This document shows, piece by piece, positions 1 to 10,344 of a DNA stretch of 64,000 bases; the stretch's first letter is position 1; each line of letters starts with the position of its first letter. Where the stretch lies: contig CM044489.1 in NCBI GenBank assembly GCA_024364805.1, positions 115,479,994-115,543,993 on the forward strand, in the 5' to 3' direction. The position numbers and the translations under genes are program-made. Source of the stretch: Euprymna scolopes (lineage: Eukaryota > Mollusca > Cephalopoda > Sepiida > Sepiolidae). The notes beneath the pieces were generated by a model. It was not told where the DNA came from. It ran no database searches and was given only the letters and a program-made list of their open reading frames with translations.

Positions 1-325
1 TTTGTTTTTCATATGGGTACTATACTGTACAAGTACCTTTATTTCCCGGTTAGGATACTGTACAAGTACCTTTTTTCTAATGTAAAAATGAAAGAACTCG
101 ATACGTTTATGTAATTTTCTGTTGTTATATTGTTCTGTACACCATTTGTTTTTGTTATCTGGGTGCTATAGTGAAGAAGCACCTTATTTCTCATGTGTAA
201 GTCATCCTACTCGAATATTAAATGTGATTTTCGATTTTAATAACTTTCATGTATGTCACATGTAAGATTTTCTTTGTTTTTTCATGAGTACTATAATACA
301 CAAGTACCTTATAACTTTGATAGAA
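1..325. repeat. Degenerate tandem repeat, unit about 130-145 bp
   Basis: Three related segments begin near 1, 145 and 273. Each has a TTTGTTTTT-like start, then a small imperfect hairpin (GGTACT.. to ..AGTACC, or GGTGCT to AGCACC), then CTTTATTTC or CTTATAAC. The two later units have drifted. The stretch lies in CDC14 intronic sequence. The same ACTG(T/C)ACAAGTACC string ends the TIR element at 18981-19554, so the array may derive from ends of that family. That origin is inference. Confidence 0.45.
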
Positions 326-424
326 TTTCTTGTACACATAAATACATTAAAAAGTGATCATTGTATGTGATTGTTGGAATATGACTATACAAATATACAA
401 ACATATATAACAGATTAAATTTAT

Positions 425-770
425 AATGATCAATTAATTAATATAGGAGTAAATCCAATACATACAAATATATAAGTATATATGTATACTAATCACTCAT
501 AATGACCGGTTAATTAGTTTAGGAGTGAATCCAATGCCTACAAATATATAAACATATACACATAATTAAAATGAATAGTGATCGATTAATTAGTTTAGGA
601 GTGGATCCAATACATACAAATGTATAATCATATAAACATATTTAAAATTCACAATGATCTGTCAATTAGTTTAGGAGTGAATCCAAGACATAGAAATATA
701 TAAACATGTACACATAATTAATATTATTAATGATCGGTTAATTAGTTTATGAGTAAATCCAATACAAATG
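425..770. repeat. Minisatellite, five copies of a ~76-bp unit
   Basis: Units start near 425, 501, 575, 652 and 728. The conserved core reads GATCGGTTAATTAGTTTAGG, followed by AGTGAATCCAA and a CATACAAATATATAA-type spacer. Spacing is regular at 74-77 bp. The same core recurs as a single copy at 56738-56766, beside a mariner remnant. No coding potential is credible. Confidence 0.85.
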
Positions 771-949
771 CCATTACTTGATCTATTGATGTGATTTTTG
801 GAATGTAACAAATAAGCCGATATATCATATATATATTTGAATATGACATTTTCACTTCGTAAATCAAAAACATTCTTCTGTATTTTTTTTAATAAAAGTG
901 TTATCGTGTAATCATTATATAACATTTAAAAATCCAGAATATCAGAATG

Positions 950-1170
950 TAAATAAAAAAAAAAAGAAAAATGATGGGGATCGAAACCGCAACACTTGTG
1001 CCAGTAATCGGTGACGTTAACCGTTATACCAAAGAGACGATCACTTTCAAGACGTGAAATATCTTAATAAATACATTTCTCTTTTACTCGATGTACGCAT
1101 GCGCAAAACGACGCTATGGCGCTATGCTCGTCAAGGTGACATTTCTTTCAAGTTTGAACCCCTTAGCAAT
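950..1170 (-). mobile_element. tRNA-like SINE module (minus)
   Basis: Read on the minus strand there is an A-box-like TTTGGTATAACGGTTAACG, then a B-box-like GCGGTTTCGATCCCC, then a long T run on the reading strand. Upstream on that strand is a GCGCATGCG-containing block. The same arrangement occurs at 6960-7215 and around 57955-58480. No cloverleaf good enough for a working tRNA is visible, so it is called a dispersed tRNA-like element. Confidence 0.6.
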
Positions 1171-1565
1171 TGTTTTAGCCGATTATATACCTCTAATAAA
1201 ATTCTGCACCAAAAATGCAATCTTTTGAGCTATTACACGTCATCCAACGATCATCCGTCTAGGAGATACAATTTGAAAAACGAAGACACACGCACACACA
1301 CACATAGTGAGTTTTATATATTAGATAAATATATGTATCTTTTCAGATTTATGTAATCATGCCCAAATTCTTTTTATTTTCTTTTAAAATTAATGAGTTC
1401 TTATTCTTCTGATGAGTCATGGTGGAACCGGTTCAAAATCGGCATAATGATTTTATGAATGTTTCTGCGCTACAAATTAAATATTTTAACATGCCGAAAG
1501 AGATAAATGCTAAAATGAACAACATCCTGGAATTTGAAATATAGACTTTGTCATTTCTCTCTCTT

Positions 1566-1610
<45 letters not shown>

Positions 1611-1730
1611 TGCTCCAATCAAACTACATCAATGTCTTAAATATTTTGTGTGAAAATCTTTTTCATTAATGCTTATTTCTTTTAAATTTTTTATAATTTA
1701 TTCTGAATCTGATTTTATTTACATTTTCAG

Positions 1731-1816
1731 ATCATCTATTTAAAAATGACGCCAGAAGAAGCTTACAGACCTTTAGTTAATAATAATAGTATGAATCCTC
1801 AGTATATCCCATTCAG
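1731..1816 (+). CDS. CDC14: CDC14 phosphatase, exon (first in window)
   Basis: CDC14 is a dual-specificity protein phosphatase of the cysteine-phosphatase superfamily. It removes phosphate from Ser-Pro sites made by CDKs and acts in mitotic exit, cytokinesis and ciliary biology; vertebrate forms are found at centrosomes, nucleoli and actin structures. This exon encodes IIYLKMTPEEAYRPLV and ends PQYIPFR. It corresponds to VIYLKKTPEEAYRALL..PYLPFR of human CDC14A, at the end of the N-terminal non-catalytic (A) domain. The acceptor is ATTTTCAG and the donor is AG|GTAGGT; two bases of the last Arg codon are carried to the next exon. About 100 N-terminal residues expected for the family are not found in 1-1730 and must lie upstream. 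Vertebrates have A and B paralogues; which is closer cannot be decided here. Confidence 0.97.
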
Positions 1817-3164
1817 GTAGGTACCATAAAAAATTGGCTTCTTTTAATATAAATTTTCAGAAATCCTTCAATGGTGTTGGTGTATTGTGAAATAATTTTT
1901 CTTATATTTAGGTTACTTTTTGAAGTCTCCTCAGATTTTTAATAAAACAAATCAAAACATGTTGAAACATGATACATTAACTTGTGAACATGCATCTGAT
2001 GTACTTATTCACCAGTGCACGATGTGCATTCACTAGCCGTGATCATTTTCCAGTTTGATCCAGGCCAAAGCTACCCGTCTGTCCATCTGGTCAACACTGC
2101 AATGAAAGATCCTCACACAGTGCACATTTTTTTATAGAGTGATGATTAGACAGCTCTTCTTAGAGAGATGTGTGCATGCATCTATAAACGTTGGTACATC
2201 TGCAAATATGCTATTTAAAACTTTGGTGCTTATGCAGAATAAGGACTGCGTTATTGGTGGCATATTCCAAACAGGTTATGTAAATTGTCGGGAGGTGCCA
2301 AATGAAAGTTATTATTATTTATTTATTTATATTTTTTGATGATCACCTTCTGTAGAACTAGCAAGATAGTAAAGAGGGACTAGGAATATTTCATCTATGA
2401 GAAAGGGGTTGTAAGAAAAGAACAGATCACACCCTCGTAAATTTCAAAGTCAATTCTGAATTCTGTCAAGACAATGAAGAGTGTTCTGAGCAGCAAATCT
2501 CCAGATGTAGCAGCAGTACATCTGATTTATATGAATAAAGGATTATGTCAGGAGACAGATACTTTCCTGGAGAAGTAGAATTGTTACAGAGTACGGACAC
2601 GCATATGCAAATGTTGAGCCATGTGTGAAATGGCATCACGATAGGAAAAAGGCTACAAAAACCATGTGCACAGATAGACAGGGACATTTGAAAGGACATG
2701 GATCAGAGAGAAGAAGCACGATATCATGTTTTATTTACCCGGAAATAAATGTTGTTGCTACGATGGGAAAAAGTAAGTTAAGTTATTACATGTCTTCTCT
2801 TTCTTGCAACATACTCTGCTACAACGTGTCTACATGTTAGAGCGTGTGTAAATCAGTATTACATTACAGAATGAACCCACCATTTTGTCAATGGTCTTAA
2901 CAATAGATTGGATGTAAGCCTTCCATTTTAGGCTTGGAGAGAATATCATTCATAGTGACTTGTCAAAATAAGGAGCTCCCACAAAGTGAGTGTCATTCAT
3001 TTTCACTTGAGCAAATCAAGGATCCAGGTATTGGTGATGGAAGGGGAGAAGCTGGTTTTAAAAATATTGAAAGTAAAAAAAATCACTCCTCCCTTATTAC
3101 GTTTTCTCAAATAATGGTGACACTCTGTAATGATGTTACTAATTGTCTTGTTTTTCTTTTCCAG
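1817..3164 (+). other. CDC14 intron (1.35 kb) with diverged LINE
   Basis: The intron has a GTAGGT donor and a TTTTCTTTTCCAG acceptor. Its second half holds an old minus-strand LINE-A-like fragment, listed separately. In 1817-2370 I see no recognisable element. Confidence 0.9.
2380..3010 (-). mobile_element. Diverged LINE-A-like fragment, interrupted
   Basis: The minus-strand reading at 2466-2590 gives YLSPDIILYSYKSDVLLL, matching YLTADAILYLYKSQVRPR of the LINE-A copy at 12300-13797. The block 2870-3005 matches the next upstream part of LINE-A (the region around 12955-13085), with many substitutions. Between them, about 2590-2870 does not match LINE-A and is probably a later insertion of unknown type. 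Stops and indels are frequent, so the copy is old. Confidence 0.65.
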
Positions 3165-3231
3165 AGATGCTTCATTCGGTTCAAACACGTTCAACCTTTA
3201 TCTTCTTGATTGTCTACATGCAGTTAGCAAG
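3165..3231 (+). CDS. CDC14: CDC14 phosphatase, exon
   Basis: Completes the split Arg codon and encodes DASFGSNTFNLYLLDCL plus HAVSK, matching human CDC14A DASFGNCTYNLTILDCL. It is the linker end of the A domain. The acceptor is TTTCCAG and the donor AAG|GTGAGA. Two AG dinucleotides sit side by side at the acceptor; only the first keeps the reading frame. The exon is 67 bases and closes in phase 0 together with the previous exon (153 bases, 51 codons). Confidence 0.97.
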
Positions 3232-4095
3232 GTGAGAAACTTTCGCAGATTTTTGGCCGAAAAGCGAAAAAAGTGCAGTATCAAAAAATATTGTCTTGCA
3301 ATGCAACTCACTGACCTCTGTCTGGATGAACAATGGATGCCTACTGAAAGAGTATAGTTGCAAGGAAGAATCCAAATTGATCATACCTTCTCTATTTGAT
3401 AAGGGATTAATTTATTGCTAATCGCCTAAGGCATGCTTACTAGAGAATGCTGCCAGATTGCTCAAGCAGTCATAGTGCACTTCCAGTGTATTAGCATTTA
3501 AAAATTTCATTTGACCTTGTGCCTGACCATTTAATTGATAAATAAACATAAGCAATGCTTACTGGAATAAGTGAGTAAAAACTAGTATTAGTCTGCAGTT
3601 TTCCTTCTCCTAAATTAGTTGTCCTATGAGGGCTTTAGAGTTGAGTCTACTTTACTATTTCATCAATATCAAAATGGAGCAGAGATGGATTCATACCTTT
3701 TCCAAAGTCATTAGAGAACATGACTTAATAGCTATTTCCACTAACTGCACCTGGTATGTTCAAATGGTCACCCATTTAACTACTGATCAGATTCAACAGT
3801 GCTTAACTAAAACTGGTGTTTCAACGGTGATATAGGGCATGAATCTCTTGCTATATATACATGTAGACCTTGTATGCAAGATCCTTTTCATTGAAGTATT
3901 TTACACTTTTCTGTATGTTAGAGATTCGGCAAACATTTGTGCTTGATTTTAAAGGAGGGGAACATATCTAATGGTTATTGACACAAATTATTGGATTGGC
4001 AGGCAAGGTTCAAGTTCTGATGAGACTGTTAAGTCACTTTCTTTAATGCATTTGATAAAGGTATAAATCTTCTTGGTAAGATGTCCCAATTAAAA
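3232..4095. other. Intronic stretch, nothing recognised
   Basis: AT-rich sequence following the 3232 donor. I see no coding similarity, terminal repeat or tRNA-like box. A short GC-richer portion around 3620-3840 has no match elsewhere in the window. Confidence 0.5.
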
Positions 4096-4104
4096 AAAAA
4101 AACT

Positions 4105-4306
4105 GGTTCTAGTGCACTTATTGATCCATGCTGAAATAATAACATTATTATTTAGAAAGCCATTCTTAACATGGAGAGGGGAGGGTGTTTTGTACTTATT
4201 CTGTACTTTAACCTTACAATTTAATAAAAACAGATATCATAAAACTTTAAATTAAACTTAAATACTATTTAAAAATATAGCGTGGATCAATAAGTGCACT
4301 AGCACC
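4105..4306. mobile_element. MITE-like element, 202 bp with ~28-bp TIRs
   Basis: The left end GGTTCTAGTGCACTTATTGA at 4105 is mirrored by the right end, whose reverse complement starts GGTGCTAGTGCACTTATTGA at 4306; the match continues for about 28 bp with three mismatches. The interior is AT-rich and non-coding. A 202-bp length with inverted termini and no ORF fits a non-autonomous DNA transposon. Superfamily not assigned; target duplication not resolved because the flanks are A-rich. Confidence 0.7.
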
Positions 4307-4521
4307 AAAAAACTAAATGCCTTTTATACAAGGATAGAAACAAAAAGAAAAGGACAAATATTCCTCAAATGAAAAGGAAATTATTATTTCAATCAATTTG
4401 GATATTTTTTATTTTTTCATTTGATTGGAATATTTAGTAATGTTTCTGAAAATACTGAACAATTTCTTTTTCTTTAATTAAATGTTTATCTACTCTACTT
4501 ATACGAATATTTATGCATTAA

Positions 4522-5332
4522 ATGGACCAATTAGACTTTAGGCACCCCAGAATAAGAAAATACAAAAACAAAGCAATATTATATAAAAATGAAAAACAAA
4601 ACAATATGCATTTTTTTATTTAAAAATTTTTTTTTTTTTACCGTTTCTGAAGTTTTGAGATGAGGATTGATTATTCATATTATTTGGATTCTTCAGATTA
4701 CTGTACTCATTTTCAGTGTTATTTTCGCAATGTTTTAGATGATGTAACCCCTGAGCTTCTTCAGGGGTATCTTGTCAAACTGTGGTGCAGTCGTTAGAGA
4801 ACTTGGAAAAAATTCTATTGGAAAATGACCTTCTCCTGCAAGTGGAAGGTTCAATTCTCAGTGTGGGTGACTGAAAAATGCGATTGCGAATTACTTAGGA
4901 CTTCTATCCAGTTATGGCTGATGGAACAAGAGTATGCTACCCTCATGAAGTAAATAAAGGGTTCTTTTCAAAGTTCTGTGCAGATTCCCTAGTTCAACAG
5001 AAACATTCATGAGTTTGAAAAGATATAAGAAGGTTGGAGGTTACAGCAACCAAAACATCATGAAAATAACTCTCAAGATAAGAACAGTAGTCTAAAGAAT
5101 AAAAACAATACATTTTTTTTTTTTTTTTTTTAATTCAAAATTTATTTCGTTTTCTCCAAAATTTACAAAATGGTTTGTAAATAAAGCTTTTTTAATTAAA
5201 AAAAAAAAAATCTGTAAAATGTGTGCATAATGTTTTCATAGGTGAATTGGATGTATGAGAAATTGGTATCAAGCCAAATGTGTTCTTTTTCATATTTGCT
5301 TATTCTGGGGTGCCTAAAGTATAATTGATCCA
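4522..5332. mobile_element. TIR element enclosing an FB-1 fold-back
   Basis: Near-perfect inverted ends lie at 4522-4557 and 5295-5332. The shared block is ACTTTAGGCACCCCAGAATA plus flanking TGGA(C/T)CAATTA. About 80 bp inside on the left and about 190 bp inside on the right lies an independent fold-back (FB-1). Either FB-1 inserted into an older element or the outer TIRs belong to a larger composite. A-rich and T-rich runs separate the two layers. Confidence 0.65.
4643..5110. mobile_element. FB-1 fold-back with tRNA-like core
   Basis: The left arm (4655-4790) and right arm (about 4965-5100) are inverted copies. Shared text includes ATTCATATTATTTGGATTCT, CTTCTTCAGG.GTATCTTGT and the mirrored ATATAAGAAGGTTGGAGGTT. 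Between the arms a plus-strand tRNA-like box is visible: TGTGGTGCAGTCGTTAGAG (A box) and AGGTTCAATTCTCAGTG (B box). This arm-core-arm layout recurs in at least nine places in the window. Confidence 0.75.
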
Positions 5333-5424
5333 ATGAAACAAACATAAAAAAATTGTAATTGCTTTTTATTACTTTTATTCAAATTGAATCTATCATGATT
5401 GGTTGATTTAATTTCCATTTTACA

Positions 5425-5775
5425 TGCTGGAATGTGTTGGGCGGTTTTAACAAACTGACTTCCAATTTAACCTATCTCTTGTCAGGTCTTTATTTATAGC
5501 TCTTTCTCTCAAGTTCATCTTCATCACTTATGTTTTCCTTGGCTTTTCCCTTACACTGCTCCTACTACATCAACTGTTCTATATTAACTAACCCCAAAAA
5601 ACTCTTGCCTGTTCTTTCAATATGACTGCACCAATTGATGTCTTCTGTTCTGTACACAACTTCCAAGGTCATCAGATCTAAGCCTGTTCATGTCATTCTC
5701 ATATCATTTTTCTTCATGCAACGCATGTCCTCAACCATTATTGACCAGATTTCACTTCCATACATCACATGCCAA
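5425..5775 (-). mobile_element. LINE-C fragment, C-terminal region
   Basis: The minus strand reads, with shifts, MYGSEIWSIMVEDMRCMKKN, then SHIERTGKSFLGLVNIEQLM. These match the LINE-C copy at 29150-30055 (MMHESEIWPVKVKDICCMER; ERMDESSWVS-like). It is the C-terminal, post-polymerase part of a non-LTR element. Several stops and frame changes show that it is dead. Confidence 0.65.
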
Positions 5776-5976
5776 GATTCTTACCTTGGTCAACATATAT
5801 GATATGGTGATATTAAATTCAAAAACATACATAGAGACGCTGTTATCATTCTTTTATGTAAATGTGACTTATTATGATACCATTTACTTGCCAATAAGAA
5901 AATACATTTTGCAGATTTATATGAGATTAAGTTGTTTTTGGATCACTCATCTTGTATTTGCTTTTTTTTTTCCCAG

Positions 5977-6039
5977 GCTTTAATCCATGGATTTTTCAAC
6001 TTTGAAACATTTGATGTTGAAGAATATGAATATTATGAG
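5977..6039 (+). CDS. CDC14: CDC14 phosphatase, exon
   Basis: A 21-codon exon in phase 0 at both ends. It encodes ALI then HGFFNFETFDVDEYEYYE, nearly identical to human CDC14A HGFFDFETFDVDEYEHYE. This is the acidic linker between the A and B (catalytic) domains, one of the most conserved CDC14 landmarks. Acceptor TTTTTTCCCAG, donor GAG|GTGAGA. Confidence 0.97.
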
Positions 6040-6227
6040 GTGAGAATAACAAAATAAATGCAAAAATGTTTTTGTCTTCTGAAATAGTAAAAATGAGTGA
6101 ACTAAAAAAATAATCATTGTTAGCAACATTTCATCGGTTTCTGTTAAAATGGTTTATATTTATCGAATCTTGAGGTTTGATTTCAAATTACAGTGATGGC
6201 AAATTCTTTATCCAAATTATAATCTGA

Positions 6228-6520
6228 ATTTTTGAGATGAGGATTAATAATTTGGAATATTTGGATTATTGCTCTCATCTTGAATGTTAGTCTAACAACA
6301 TTTCGGTCAATGTAATCTTCAACTCTCTTCAGGTGTATCTTGTTGAACTTAGGAATCTTTCTGTTGAACTTGAGCATCTTGCACAGGATTTCAAATGAAA
6401 TGGAATCTGAAAGATTTCCAGAGTTCAACAAGATATACTTGAAGAAGGTCGGAGGTTACATCAACCGAGATGTAAGAATAATACTCAAGATGAGAACCTG
6501 AATAGTACAAATAATATAAA
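6228..6520. mobile_element. FB-1 fold-back, core-less copy
   Basis: The left arm runs from about 6228 (GAGATGAGGATTAATAATTT) through CTTCAGGTGTATCTTGTTGA. The right arm is its mirror (AACAAGATATACTTGAAGAA, GGAGGTTACATCAACCGAGA) to about 6520. The arms meet almost directly, so the tRNA-like core is absent. It lies 190 bases downstream of a CDC14 exon. Confidence 0.75.
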
Positions 6521-6959
6521 TTATCAATCTATATTGAAATGAATCCGGTCAAAGTTAAGACTGTTTTCCTAGTATATCTGTTTGTATATTTTAACAAAGT
6601 TTGGGTTGTAAAGCCATTTGACTTCAACATTAGATTTAACTTGTAAATTATTTATAGACATTCCACTACAAACTGAACAAGTTACAAATTAAATAAATCT
6701 AACACTTGTAGAAGAGTGTGAGTAGACAACTGAAATGTTGCTAAAATACATAAGCAAAAATGTAATGGGAGAAATAATTTCATTAAAATAAAGAATCATC
6801 ACTATAAATAATGCAGTAGATGTATTTATGTGTGTGTTTGTGTGCATCTGTGTGTCTGTCTGTGCGAAAATATTTAACTTATAATCTCTTAAATTACTGT
6901 TCACATAACACTGAAATTAACAGGGAATAGTAATCATACACTAAGTATGGTTTATAACT

Positions 6960-7215
6960 AGTAAAATCTTTGTTTGGATGGATGAATAACATGTACAGAA
7001 ATATGTTGAAATGCAAAACGTTCATTTCAGCTCGCCAACATATTTCTATTACTTTTGCGCATGCACAAATTCATTCATAACTTGAAGTGGTTTAATTTTA
7101 AATCTTTCTTATCTATCTGTTAATAGCTCAAACAGTAAGGAATGTGACTGGAGCGCTAAATGTTTTGGTTTCGAATCTAGTTGATGGTACTCAAGTCGTT
7201 TTTTTTTTTTTAAAC
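6960..7215 (+). mobile_element. tRNA-like SINE module (plus)
   Basis: An A-box-like TTAATAGCTCAAACAGTAAG is followed by a B-box-like TTGGTTTCGAATCTAG, then GGTACTCAAGTCG and a T13 run. The upstream flank carries TTTTGCGCATGCACAAATTC, echoing the 950-1170 and 57955-58480 copies. The T run directly after the tRNA-like part could terminate Pol III. Confidence 0.6.
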
Positions 7216-7494
7216 TTTTGAAATCAGTACTATATACTTAATAATATTTAATAGAGAATTAGCTCTGTAATAATAAATACAAATCTGCATGAATTAAAAT
7301 ATATTTAAGTGTATTTTAGGCAAGGTTAGCCCCCCCCTCCCACTAGTATAATAATAAATAAATCGATAAACAATAACAAAATATTTGCTGATCATAATTG
7401 TTATTAACATAACATTATTTTAACAGAAAAGTTTCGAAAGTTAGTCAAGTAAAATTTGGTTTACATTACTTATTTGTGACGCTATAAAAAAAAC

Positions 7495-8605
7495 ATATTT
7501 CATAAAAGTTATAAGCATTTTAAATTCCATAAGTAGTGATTCTGAGCAAAGTAGCCACCTTTGTTTGGCCCAAGAAAGTAAGGTCCATAACGTATCTGAT
7601 CGAGATCAGATATACTGATCGGTAAAGAAATTAGAATGTGTTCAATAACTCCGATTGTAATAAATTATAACCAAATACCGAGTTAAAAAATATACAAGAA
7701 ACCTTTATTCATACAAGCAAGATAACGTAAAAACATTTGTTGGTGTACACGAACAGGTGAAGATAAACTGCAAGTTTCATTGTGTAAAAATGTATGTACT
7801 GAATGTTTATAAAAGTTCAATAGTATCGTTGAATTTTATGAATGGTTGATTGTTCTTGGTACAATTGTTTTTGGTGAGTATATTAAAGTTTGTGAAGGAT
7901 TAATTGCCTTACCTCACAAGTGTGTTTACTGCTCTTCGAGTGCATGCTTACGAAGTGTGTGGGTTTATACGCGTGCACTGCTTGGTGCCAAGCGAAAAAG
8001 AGGGAAAAGTCAACGGAAACGAAAGGCTATGTCAGAGGTCACAGGAAATGTATGCGTATCAAAGTTATGTGATATTTACACGTGCTCCACTCCATGCATG
8101 TGAGTACTACTGCACACAGTAGTTCTGTATCTGTGCGTTTGATCTAGACAAAGCAAATTTGGCAAATGTAAAGGGCTCACTATAATATTCCCCCCCAGAT
8201 AGCTGGAAGCTAAAATGAAAAAAAAATGGAAAAGAGGATGCATATGTATGTGGACCAAGAGTATTGGAATGAAGAGAAAAGAGAAAAGACAAAAACAAAT
8301 TTTTTTAAAGAGGTGTCGAAGTCTGCGTATTTGCGTGGAAATACTACATGATGACCACTTCGAGTCATGCGTGTTGTAGGTTCAGGATCTGGTGAATGTA
8401 TGTCTATTAGTGTGTGTGTGAGGTTGACACCATTTTTGCTACACACATGCGTGTGGGTGCTACTGCACACAGCTTGTTCTGTGTCTGTGTGTTTGATTTA
8501 GACAAAGCAAATTTGGCAGATGTAAACAGCTCACTATACAAAAATAACTACTTTGCTCAGAACCAATATTTATGGTAACTTAAAATACTTATAACTTTTA
8601 TTTAA
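7495..8605. mobile_element. TIR element of ~1.1 kb with internal direct repeat
   Basis: The left end (TAAAAGTTATAAGCATTTTA ... TTCTGAGCAAAGTAG, about 7500-7560) is mirrored at about 8540-8600 (CTACTTTGCTCAGAACCAAT ... ACTTATAACTTTTATTTAAT). Inside, 8103-8190 and 8456-8543 are direct copies of about 88 bp with the core ATTTAGACAAAGCAAATTTG. No transposase is visible. It reads as a non-autonomous DNA element. Confidence 0.6.
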
Positions 8606-8609
8606 TATT

Positions 8610-9025
8610 ATTTTTTAACACAAATTGGTTGCAAATGAGTCGGTAAAACAAAACAAATCATATTTAACTTACAGAATTTCCTAAAGTATTTTGCAAGACG
8701 AAGCATTCATTTCATCCCCTTTACAAATTATTACATTTATTCCAAACAAACTGCCTCTCTCAAGTGCATATTCTCACAAAGAATGTAACAGATAGCTTTA
8801 CTCTCTATCCATTAAGTTCTCCCACTCGTTCCACACCAACTTTAATTTCTCTTAAAATAATTTTTTTACTAATAATAATGATTGTAAACTGTTTTTATAT
8901 TGTATTATTTGAATTGTTTTTAAGAATAAACTTTTAAAAGCAAAATTATAAGGAACTTAAATGCTTTGCTTCAATCAAAAACATATTTAACAATTAATTC
9001 TTTCTATTTGTTTTTGTTTAAACAG
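8610..9025. other. Intronic stretch, nothing recognised
   Basis: AT-rich sequence ending in the TTTAAACAG acceptor of the next CDC14 exon. I see no element or conserved coding segment. Confidence 0.5.
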
Positions 9026-9113
9026 AAAGTAGAAAATGGAGATTTGAACTGGATAATCCCAAATAAATTCTTAGCATTTTGTGGACCTCATCCCAAACAA
9101 GCAAGAGAAGATG
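9026..9113 (+). CDS. CDC14: CDC14 phosphatase, exon
   Basis: Encodes KVENGDL then [16 protein letters not shown] and KQAREDG, matching human CDC14A [23 protein letters not shown]. It opens the catalytic B domain. The acceptor is TTTAAACAG and the donor ATG|GTAACT. The donor leaves one base (G) of a Gly codon, completed by GC in the next exon 40.5 kb away. Confidence 0.97.
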
Positions 9114-9267
9114 GTAACTCTCCTTTTTTATTTTTACTGAGCTTTTTATCAAATGAAGAAGAAAACAAATGTTTTTCTTTCTTTTTTATCTGTGTCGTCT
9201 GTCAGTATAGATTTTATTTCTTTTTCTGAATAGTTTTTTAATGAAATTTCTGTTAGATCACACTTTT

Positions 9268-9345
9268 TATTATGATGACTTTACAAAATTTACTGCCATC
9301 TTTTTTGTAAATACAAGCATTTTATATTTCAATTAACAGAACCTA
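9268..9345 (+). repeat. Dispersed repeat fragment shared with 13815-13890
   Basis: The block TTATTATGATGACTT.ACAA, then TTTACT.(C/G)CATCT and TTTTATA.TT, occurs here and again at 13815-13890 in the same orientation, with about 80 percent identity by eye. The second copy abuts the broken end of LINE-A, so LINE-A probably inserted next to or into this older repeat. Confidence 0.45.
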
Positions 9346-9444
9346 TGTTCCGGCATTGCCTGAGGGGAAATAACAAAGAATTATTTAACTTAAAAAAGTA
9401 AATATTAAAGTATCAAGCTAACTTGTTGTTATTTATCTCTACCA

Positions 9445-9730
9445 TAGAGGGAAGATGTGACAAAAGGGTCAGAAAGTGGGATTGAAGAGCAAGCACTCCA
9501 AAAGAGGAGCACTCTGACCTAAAAAAAATGCCAGCGTAGTCCTGTTGGCATTCCCTGGTAGAGGCATCACAGGGGATTAGCAATAAACTAACCTCCTCTC
9601 AAAGACAGAAGGCAATGCTTGGAAGGATGGACCTCCCAGAAATGCACAAAACCAAGAAAAAAAAAAAACAGTTTAAGAATGCCATAGATTCTGTTGGTTT
9701 TAAGATTAGAGGACTCCCGACTAGTCTTAT
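9445..9730 (+). repeat. Dispersed repeat G, copy 1
   Basis: GC-richer than its surroundings. It shares long stretches with 39655-39870, including GAGGAGCACTCTGACCT versus GAGGGGGCACTCTGACCT, ATTAGCAATAAACTAACC and TGGACCTCCCAGAAATGCAC. I recognise no protein in either copy. The family is unknown; it could be part of a larger LINE or DNA element. Confidence 0.55.
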
Positions 9731-10344
9731 TTTCATTTATATTTTGACTTCTTTAAGTCATTCATTGAAAAAATAGTGCAAATTATTTTTGCACATAAAC
9801 AATAAATTGATCTTAGTCTAACACAGGGTCAAAAACATTGAGTATTGTGTGAGGATTAATTTGATGATAGTAATAAGAGTTTACAGTGAATCAGAAAAAC
9901 AGGTGACTCAAAATCCACAGCCAACGGTGTCAGATAAAAAATTTGAATTTATATAAAACTAGCGGAGAGTACATGGCATTGCCCGGATGGAGGATATTGG
10001 CACAAGGACGAAGCGATGTTAAGAATGACTTCCACGTGGTTAGAATAATAAAAAAAAAAGATAGAGGTGGGTAATTAGTTTTCCATGCTAACCATAAGGC
10101 CAAAGAGGATAGTGAAATCAATCAGTTGGTAATTAACTTTCACCTGAGTGGAGGATATTGGCACAAGGACGAAATAAAAAAAAAAAATTAAAAAAGATAG
10201 AGAGAGAGGTGGAATCGAACTCGAAAACATAGGGTAATTAGTCTTCCTCACTAACCATTAGTCCAAAGAGGATAGTGAATTCAATGAGTTGGTAATTAAT
10301 GTAAGAATCATAGGAGTCACCATGCTGCGCAGAAATGAACATTG

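Noticed and set aside
425-770. A CRISPR-like array
   Set aside because: The whole 76-bp unit is repeated, not short repeats with unique spacers, and the context is an animal intron.
1054-1356. A 100-codon plus-strand frame near the window start, as a missing CDC14 N-terminal exon
   Set aside because: No similarity to the CDC14 A domain, no splice signals in place, and it overlaps a tRNA-like SINE.
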